From Hymenopus coronatus (lineage: Eukaryota; Arthropoda; Insecta; Mantodea; Hymenopodidae), in the NCBI GenBank assembly GCA_030762935.1, contig CM060890.1:64048765-64112764 (forward strand): a DNA stretch of 64,000 nucleotides, in the 5' to 3' direction. This document shows, in pieces, positions 56,741 to 64,000 of the stretch. Position 1 is the stretch's first letter. The number at the start of each line of letters is the position of its first letter. Made by a program: the position numbers and the translations under genes. The notes beneath the pieces were generated by a model. It saw nothing but the letters and a program-made list of their open reading frames with translations. It was not told the DNA's origin and ran no database searches.

Positions 56741-57576
56741 CTATTTTATTCACATGATTTTCTTTACCTATTCTGTAAACTATTCTTCCAAAAGATTATT
56801 TTTATCCACATAATTCTAATCGAGAAAACCATTAGCAGAAATTGTCTTATTATTGCTTCTTGTAGGTAGAGGAGACATAAACGAATATACTACGCTAAAG
56901 TAGGCAAAGATTTTAAAGCTCGTTGCTATGTGAAACAACTACAATTCGGTTCTCTTTGTATGGCTACAAAATTCAAATAAAATCGATGTGAAAAGAAAGA
57001 TGATTTCAAAGAAGTTTAAAATTGAAACCATTAATAAGAAATATCTCGGAAACAGTTTATGCTACAAAAAATATACACATCATAAATTATATGCCGTAAG
57101 GAGACCTATACTTTCTGGTAAGAATATTTTGTCTACCTCTTATGTTTTACTAGTTAAACAAATGTCATTAAAATGAAGGGGTTTTCAGAGGTTAATCCCA
57201 GAAAATTCAAGATATACGAGTACATTTCGTTTGTAATGAAAATATCTTAAACATATAGTTTTATAATAAGCATCCTTAGACGTTCTTTTTACAAAACCAG
57301 TTTTATCGAAAATATTCCATATAAAGAGTAGTTGGGGTTAGGGATTTTTCGGAGACTCGTCGTTTCGTGTACTTGGAACATACTGAAATTAAATACCAAT
57401 ACCGACATTTTGTTCTTGAGTTATGCTATCCACACACACACATACACATACACCACTGACCTTTTATAAAAAAGTATTTTTTATTATGGTGTTTTCAAAT
57501 CATATATTTTCGATAAAATCTCAGTACTTAATTTTGGGTACAATACGATACAAAAAAGTAAGAAGAAAAAGTAAAA
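56741..57576 (-). mobile_element. TAGA element, diverged full-length copy
   Basis: TTATTCACATGATTTTCTTT at the stem-loop end (decayed), full body, CA tract (57432-57452), and an end with AAGTAAGAAGAAAAAGTAAA where the palindrome has collapsed. Confidence 0.8.
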
Positions 57577-58500
57577 TAAAAAAGACTTCTGTGTTGTATA
57601 TTCAATATAGAAATCATATTTCAAAACGTTCATGGCATCTGAAAACTATAGTAATGTGCTTATATCATGGATCACATACCTGGCACAGCACAGGGAGATG
57701 TTGAAACAGAGTAGGACTCAAAAGGGATACAGTCATACAAACGCATTTGAAGATCTAATGACCACTTGTAAAGAAGTGATAGCTTCTCGGTCGCTAACCT
57801 ACCATCGTAACGAGCTCCATTATTTTTCCTATTTATTTCTAGCACCATATTTCCTTGTACTAAGACGGGACGCGGAGAGTGAAGTAACATGCCATTGTTT
57901 GCAAATCATTCTTCTACTCGTTAGCCGTCTCCTATTGTTTTTTGGCACTTGTACCGGCGGCTGATGGCTTGTAAGGCGCAGTGGGTGGTTTTGTCTCCTC
58001 CACACGGGATTTGCGTGGGTGGAAGATACTTCAATACGAGCCAATTCAGCGAACAATGCGCACAGTACCATCAGTCAATATAAGTCTTGATTAGTGGAGA
58101 CTGGCCACACAATAGCACCAACAGCTACTAGAAAGGGAGGAGTCGGAATGCTGGTGTTTCGTACATCTCTACGATTTCAAATGCAGCAGCCGCGATTTTT
58201 TCTAAGTTTGTAGCTTTTATTTCCGCACTACCAGAGCGCAAAACGCAACAATGCATGAACAGATAGTCGTATTTTTCAACTCACTTTTCAGAACTTCACC
58301 TCGCATCAGTTTTATAAATAACAATTTTATTCCTTTCAGATTAGTCCTGAAAATAAATCGAAAATTTATTAAGGAATACATAGAGAATTCTCTCAATAAA
58401 AGTCCATATATTGGTATCCAAAGTTTGTACCAAATCTGCGTTAGAAACTTAGTATTAAGTAAACCACCGGAAGGGAAACCTCACTTACAAATTACAATAT
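57577..58500. other. Unassigned stretch
   Basis: Nothing firm. Overlapping frames on both strands at 57632-58071 have no recognisable domains. The patch at 57930-58080 is less AT-rich. Confidence 0.4.
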
Positions 58501-58678
58501 GTTCGCCAGGTCGCGCGTTAGGATGAGTTACCCGGTTGTTTTCTTTTTCCTCTCTTTTTTCGAGGTTTTCATTATCCTGAGAAGACGAATGTCCATCATT
58601 TTAAAGATTTCATTTATCGTTCGATATGACCAACCAGGTTGAAGGACTTTAAGCTTAAGAAGAAAAAAGTTACAATAA
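58501..58678 (+). repeat. SINE family d, copy 3
   Basis: GTCGCGCGTTAGGATGAGTT, ACCCGGTTGTTTTCTTTTTC, TTTTTTCGAGGTTTTCATTA and TCCTGAGAAGACGAATGTC, then an A-rich end AAGCTTAAGAAGAAAAAAGT. The tRNA-like head is degraded. Confidence 0.7.
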
Positions 58679-59732
58679 ATGTAAATAATAATACTCACCA
58701 ATTAACAAGGAAATAACATTTGAAACCCTTCGCAAAGCACTAATCAAGATAAAGATAATGAGCTCAGTTGACTAGAGCGAAGAGCAAAAACTGCTCGTTA
58801 AACATTATATACATAACTATATATATATACATAAAAAAACACGCTTAATCACTCAAAAAACTACCCACCCTTTATTTCTTTCTTTATTTTATTCGGTGAT
58901 CCCGCAACAATTCTGCGGTATAGTTTCTTTCGATGTTCGATGCGGCGGCGCCTACTTCACATTACCATTTTTCCGTCAAAATCCACTCAACTGCTGCACC
59001 TTTTGCATTCCCAGTCGAAAGTGAAAGTCTCTGCAGGCTCGTTGCCCTTTTTATTCCTGTCGAACAGGAAATTTCCAAAAACAGTCGCACATGCAAGTGT
59101 TACAGTCACTCAGGTGCAACAAGGCGCTACTTCGAAGTCAAAAAACTTGCCGACAACATGTGTCCACCCGCACAGGTGCCAAAAGAACTCCGACGGCATA
59201 CGTCTCCACTAACGCAGGTGTAACAATGCAGGACAACAATGAGCTATGGCTTCCGAAGCAAGACATTCATATACCTGCGGCGATTACGGCTGTAGGATGA
59301 TGTTACAATAATATAAATATGAAGGGATTTTGTTACATTAGTTTAAATATATACAAAGGGAACGTAAACCAATAAAACTTTAAGTAACAAAATCTCAAAG
59401 CTTGCTGCTCCTTTAGTTTCTCGCTCAGTACAGGCTTCACATGTGCTCTGAGCCTGAGGATTAATGTGTGGTTTCTCTAACGAAATCGGTCTAATATGAG
59501 AGATGGTAAAATCAGATATACATATGTACTTGATTGCGCTCCAGCACGGATTTTTTAATACAAGCGCAATGGTGTATGAAAATGACCATGCTTGTAATAA
59601 AATTGTAATACCTATTAGATGTCTGAACGGGCTCGGGCCTACGCGGGGGGCCGAATTCGGGCTTAAATTTAAAAATGTTTACCGGGCTCCGGCTTGAAAA
59701 TGAAGCCGGAGTAAATTTAATTGCATCAAATT
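58679..59732. other. Unassigned stretch with a GC-richer patch and a hairpin
   Basis: 58930-59230 is less AT-rich and open in two forward frames (96 and 90 codons), with no recognisable domain. Short CAGGTG-containing echoes occur at about 59112, 59173 and 59215. A nested inverted repeat lies at 59663-59722. Confidence 0.4.
59663..59722. repeat. Nested inverted repeat with a GC-rich inner stem
   Basis: Inner stem CTCCGGCTT-N7-AAGCCGGAG (59687-59711) is a perfect 9-bp hairpin. Outside it TTAAATTTA and TAAATTTAA form a second pair. CGGGCTC/GGGCC motifs just upstream make the patch unusually GC-rich for the region. Confidence 0.75.
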
Positions 59733-59846
59733 TAATATAGATTTTGTTTGCGATGTATATATCTTAAGCACCTGGTATTTTATCAAAATCATTAGTGGCA
59801 TTTTTGAAAAAACCAAATTAACGAAAACATTTACATGAAAAGGGAA
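59733..59846 (-). mobile_element. TAGA element, small internal fragment
   Basis: TTGCGATGTATATATCTTAA, then GGTATTTTATCAAAATCATT, GTGGCATTTTTGAAAAAACC and TTTACATGAAAAGGG. Both ends are missing. Confidence 0.65.
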
Positions 59847-60842
59847 AATAAAGACACAAATTAATTTATCATATGTTTTTTATCTATATCTTGAGATACC
59901 CAGGATAGCATACTTATCGACGGGTACTGCATCCATCGAAGTAGGAATAATAATCATTATAACAATAACAACAATAATAATATTAATAATAATAAATGAT
60001 CGCTTCAACCAACTGCGACTTATTTTACAAAAACAACGCAAATGCAAACTAAGGCTTCCTCCGTCTGGCCACACCCAGAACACGCTGACCAAAATGTGGT
60101 AATGAGTGAGAGCAGTGCATGGATTGTAAACAAGGGAGTATGACGTCAAATGCCGCTTACTACACAGGTATTCCAGGACCTGAGCCTCCACTATTTCTAT
60201 AATCAGACTCCCCATTAATTATAATAATTGCTATAGATGAGCAACAGGGAAAGTAAAAAATCGCAAGTGTCGCATTCACCTTATCTCTTACTCACTATCG
60301 TTTATTGATATATCCACTACGCTGGTAAAGGTAAGCCTAGCTGAGATAAATGTTTGCATCAATACGTTCAATTACACATTTATTTATAGGTACAAAGATA
60401 ATAACGATAGCTAAATCTTTAAACTGGATTTTATATGCTGACCTTGAAGTTCCACTCTTTCTATGCTCTCGTGTGCAACAACTAACTTGCGTCAAAGGTT
60501 TAAAAATATTACAAAGTATTGAAAAAATAAAGCTAATAAGGCGGTGTTTTCCAAATCGACTCGTCCGGGCCAGAGTACGCACGCGTAGTCAATCACAAAA
60601 CTCGGAGAAGAGCAGGAGGGGAGACATTATACTCAGTAAGTCACTGGGCAAACGTTATACCACAATACTCGCGCTCTATCATTTCATTTCCAATACTTGA
60701 TTCTGCTGACGATGGCTTCGCCTCAATTCTGCGGTGCATTGCATGTTGTAAGCATGTAGACCCCTGTAAGACGCGATATACTCACTGCTCTTTTGGGGCG
60801 CACACAAGCTGGAGCAGCCTGCAATAAGGGATATCTCAGATA
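59847..60842. other. Unassigned stretch
   Basis: (AAT)n-rich patch at 59955-60000. The motif AAGCTGGAGCAGCCTGC is at 60806-60822. CAGGGAAAGTAAAAAATCGC at 60246-60265 may be a trace of a TAGA 5' end. No genes recognised. Confidence 0.4.
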
Positions 60843-61160
60843 TGGTCATATCACAAAAACATTACTCTATATAAATTGAGTTTTTAAAACAGTAATACTA
60901 CATCATTGTCTATTTCTTAACGTTTATCAATTAAACAAAACTATATAAAATGTCTTACCAGTGAAGAAGACTTTACACGCTCTTCCCAGAAAAGTCCATA
61001 TATTTTATTTGTCAATATCAAAATTCAAGATATGGAAACTAAAAAATAACGACATTTTTTTCAAGCAAAAGGTAGTTTTCGGTGGGTAGATTTTCTTCTT
61101 GTTGTTACATCCTTGGAAGACAAAATAATTTTGATATTTAATCAACTTTTCCTTTTAACA
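60843..61160 (-). mobile_element. TAGA element, diverged internal fragment
   Basis: TAACGTTTATCAATTAAACA, TCTTCCCAGAAAAGTCCATA, GGTAGTTTTCGGTGGGTAGA and ACATCCTTGGAAGACAAAAT keep the family order. Ends are absent and divergence is high. Confidence 0.6.
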
Positions 61161-61852
61161 ATTTAAGTGAATTATTGTAAAATATTATACTTTTGAGTGG
61201 AACTCAAGTGTAGTTCTGGGATTTGCGGGAGGGGGGAAGGAGGAGGTTCAGATTTTATATCGGTGAACTTTTAATACAGAATTCTTATTAAAGGTGAGCA
61301 ATAAAAAATATAAAACTGACCACAGCACGCAATCCTGATTGCGATCTCTGTTGATTTCTAGCCAAACAAGCACAATGTGAAGGAAACTGCCTCATCAAGC
61401 TGACAATTTTGAACATCTTTACTAGCGACGATAAAATGTGTGTTAGTTTAGAGGCGGTAACGAAAGGTAATTCCTGGGTCTAGGGTTGCCTGCAACATCT
61501 TGCAACTAATAAGGCTTGAATACCTCGCGGCTTTGCGCACCAAGCCAGAAAGAGAGGGAGATTCTCTCGTCTTGTGTGAATAAAGATATCTAAGCAATTA
61601 AGAAGAAACGTCAGGCAAGCAGCACTGCACCTCGTCAAGCTTGGGGCAGCCTGACCTCTATAAGGTCCTCCCTAGCTTCCATACTAATATACAACGGAGC
61701 CATCCCATCACATTAAAAAACGCATAAAATACTGTGTTTTGTGTTCACAAGGCAGATAGAGAAGAAAAACGTCTGGACAAAATTAGCTTCACAGTTTTGT
61801 TTTGTTTTTTTCTTTCTTTTCATCGTCTGCCTATTATAATAATATATAAAAA
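61161..61852. other. Unassigned stretch
   Basis: GTCAAGCTTGGGGCAGCCTG at 61634-61653 is the third copy of the motif also seen at 54851 and 60806. Nothing else recognised. Confidence 0.4.
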
Positions 61853-62471
61853 TATGATGTGCTCTACTCACAAGACTTTCCCTACATCTCTAAAATAAAT
61901 TACTGTTGGAAAGCCTATTCTTTGTCTACTTCATGCTTTTCGAGATAAATGCTTTCTTGTAAGTAGAAGTGAAATAATAGACTAGGCTAAAACGATACTT
62001 CTTTGCATTGCCAGAGTTGACAACGTCCCGTGTGTGAATAAGTTGTAAGTATTTTATACCTGAAACCAATATCAATAACAAGGCATATCTCAAAAATGAT
62101 CAATTCCATGCAAAAACAGGTATATAACATAAATTAGGGTTTTTAACGAGATATACATTTTTGTGTAGTATCCTTACAGTTTACTAGTTTTGCAAAATTC
62201 ATCCAGAATAAAGAAAGAGGCAATTAGGTGCTATTCCCAGAAAATTCAAGATCTACGTTTTATTTGTCGTGTAAATACCTTTAATATACGGTATTTTAAT
62301 CAAAATTGTTAGAGCCATTTTTGAGGAAAACAAAATTTTCGCAATTTTTTCCATGTAAAGGGGTTGGGGGATTTTCCTCAAAAGCTTCTGTTCATCCTTG
62401 GAAGATACTAAACTTATATACAAAGTTTGGTATTTTATCGACTTTTCGTTTTTGAATTATCGTGTTCGCAG

Positions 62472-62502
<31 letters not shown>

Positions 62503-62653
62503 GAGCGCGCGGACCTCTATCAGAAATGCTTCTTTTTGGATACAGGGGACCCTACAACGTCTATTTGCGGTGATATCTCGGTATGAAATTTTTCGGAGAA
62601 ATGCAATACCTTGTCTGTACACTATGTACATAGTAATGTATAGAAAGTAAAAA
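61853..62653 (-). mobile_element. TAGA element, full-length copy with the longest CA tract
   Basis: TGATGTGCTCTACTCACAAG and ACTTTCCCTACA at the stem-loop end. The CA tract at 62470-62499 is the longest in the family here and is followed by GTGAGCGCGCGG. The other end is CACTATGTACATAGTAATGT then ATAGAAAGTAAAAA. The palindrome core is intact. Confidence 0.85.
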
Positions 62654-62728
62654 TACATGTTTTAGTGTATGTAAAAACAAAAAGTCTTTAGTTCGATAAT
62701 TATTCCTACATATGCCATTCTGATAACA

Positions 62729-62769
<41 letters not shown>

Positions 62770-62980
62770 TTGCGCTACAGGCATTGCTAACGCGTATATA
62801 CATCCTCATGTGACTCTTGGATTATGAATAATCACATGCATTACTTCATTTTTCGCCATTTTCTATTTTTAGCAAATTTTATTTCATTTTACATTGTTTT
62901 GTTGTTAGTTGACCTTTTATGCGTGCTTTTCATTGCATTATTTATATCCCGCCTTTAAACTGCGGTGGTCATATCGGCGA
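62654..62980. repeat. Spacer with a poly(T) tract of 34 nt
   Basis: T-run at 62731-62764, otherwise unassigned AT-rich DNA between two oppositely oriented TAGA copies. Confidence 0.85.
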
Positions 62981-63817
62981 TTTTTACTTTCTCAACCACA
63001 TGCTATTCACCTGCATAGTAAGCAGAGAAGGTATTAAATTCCACCCAAAATATTAATCACCGCAAATACATGTTTGAGGTCCCTGAATTAAAAAAAAATT
63101 AGAAAAAAAAAAGGTTCGCGCGTGTTTGTGTTTGTGTGTCTGTGAACAGCCTAACTAAAAAACAAAAAACAGATAAACAAAAATAAGCAAACAAACTTGG
63201 TATTTACGTTCAGCATCTTTCAAAGATGCGACAGAAGATTTTCAAGAAAATCCTCCCACCTCAAACTACCCTTTCCACGGAAACTATTTGGAAAATTTTG
63301 ATTTTTTCAAAAGTAGCTCTAACCATGTAGATAACATACCATGTATTTAATATATAATTATAAAAAATAACACGTATATATTGCATTTTCTGTGAATAGC
63401 CCCCGACATTCTCTTCATTGACTTTTGCATAATTAGTAAACTGTTAAGAAATAGACAAAAATGTACTATCTACTCAAAAATTTTAGATTTCGTTTCCGTC
63501 ATATGCAATTCTTATATGAAGTCAACTATTTCTGAGATATTGCTTCATATTGCTTTCAATTTTGCAAAACTTTTCTCTCTCCAGCTCAAGGAGAGGTCAA
63601 GAGTTCAGCTTTTCAAAACCATCACATAGCGACTGGTTTTTAAAAGATTTAAATATTGCATTATCTAGCGCACTCCCTTATTTATTTTCTACTTAGAAGG
63701 AACTATGTATTAAAACAATTTCTGCAAATGTTTGTTTCAATTAGCATTAACCAGATAGAAGAGTAAGAATAGTTTGTTGCAGAAGGGGTAGAGAAAGTCA
63801 TGTAAACGGAACACATT
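62981..63817 (+). mobile_element. TAGA element, full-length copy
   Basis: 5' end TTTTTACTTTCTCAACCACA with a decayed palindrome, a short TG tract (63119-63139), GATTTTCAAGAAAATC at 63237, and 3' end TAGAGAAAGTCATGTAAACG then GAACACATTG. The stem keeps four of five pairs. Confidence 0.85.
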
Positions 63818-63910
63818 GTATATTTTACCTATAGAACCAATTGTCTGCCACCAATGATGTTGAACTATGTACATTGGAATTCTGTTCTTTTACTTTGGGT
63901 TTTATACACT

Positions 63911-63912
<2 letters not shown>

Positions 63913-63953
<41 letters not shown>
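63913..63953 (+). repeat. (TC)n microsatellite
   Basis: About 20 uninterrupted TC units near the window's end. Not part of a recognised element. Confidence 0.95.
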
Positions 63954-63957
<4 letters not shown>

Positions 63958-64000
63958 CACACTGTAATTTAATTCCAACACTCTGGAGATCATAGATAAC

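Noticed and set aside
58933..59300. Three overlapping forward open frames
   Set aside because: The patch is poor in stop codons because it is less AT-rich. No frame shows a domain and all three cannot be coding.

Overview
This window looks like a stretch of an AT-rich, repeat-loaded animal nuclear genome, most likely an arthropod. The evidence is degenerate mariner and Tc1-type transposases, a non-LTR reverse transcriptase remnant of a type common in arthropods, a decayed copy of a multi-copy transposon-associated gene that I recognise from arthropod genomes, and several tRNA-headed SINE families. No intact host gene, rRNA, tRNA gene or CRISPR array is visible. Almost every longer open frame is a transposon relic or a shadow of one. 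The exact order cannot be fixed from the sequence.

The dominant feature is one family of about 0.8-0.9 kb elements, called here the TAGA element. I count about 27 copies or fragments in both orientations, about 17 kb or roughly a quarter of the window. Read on the TG-rich strand, a copy has five parts: (1) a 5' end TTTTTACTTTCTCTA that opens an imperfect palindrome of about 44 bp centred on CACTATGTACATAGTG; (2) a (TG)n microsatellite about 150 bp in; (3) an AT-rich body with short internal palindromes; (4) a 3' copy of the subterminal inverted repeat, TAGAGAAAGT; (5) a terminal stem-loop ATGTG-N7-CACAT, followed by CAGA and a T-run. This matches the published layout of non-autonomous Helentrons (HINE/DINE-1-like rolling-circle elements). 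One copy (28405-29310) sits cleanly inside another at a T-run, which fixes the ends. I see no Rep/helicase gene, so any autonomous partner lies elsewhere.

Layout. 1-690: decayed transposon-associated gene. 700-9.2 kb: SINEs, two dispersed repeats, trinucleotide repeats, a Tc1/mariner-superfamily fragment (4985-5152), a reverse transcriptase relic (6555-7205) and a possible first exon with a splice donor (2819-2888). 9.2-16.5 kb: TAGA copies plus a dead mariner (14770-15540). 16.5-21 kb: mostly unrecognised AT-rich DNA with one SINE. 21-23 kb: mariner followed by a TAGA copy. 23-27.7 kb: nothing recognised except a local duplication. 27.7-32.8 kb: nested and tandem TAGA copies and a TATA-box promoter candidate. 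32.8-38.7 kb: nothing beyond microsatellites and weak tRNA-like relics. 38.7-50.6 kb: dense TAGA copies with SINE insertions, inverted chimeras and a hammerhead-ribozyme-like motif. 51-56.5 kb: two internally deleted mariners and a Tc1 element. 56.7-64 kb: more TAGA copies and SINE relics.

Nothing here works together as a pathway. The window is a record of successive transposon insertions: rolling-circle-like elements landing in each other, SINEs landing in their microsatellites, and cut-and-paste elements decaying beside them.
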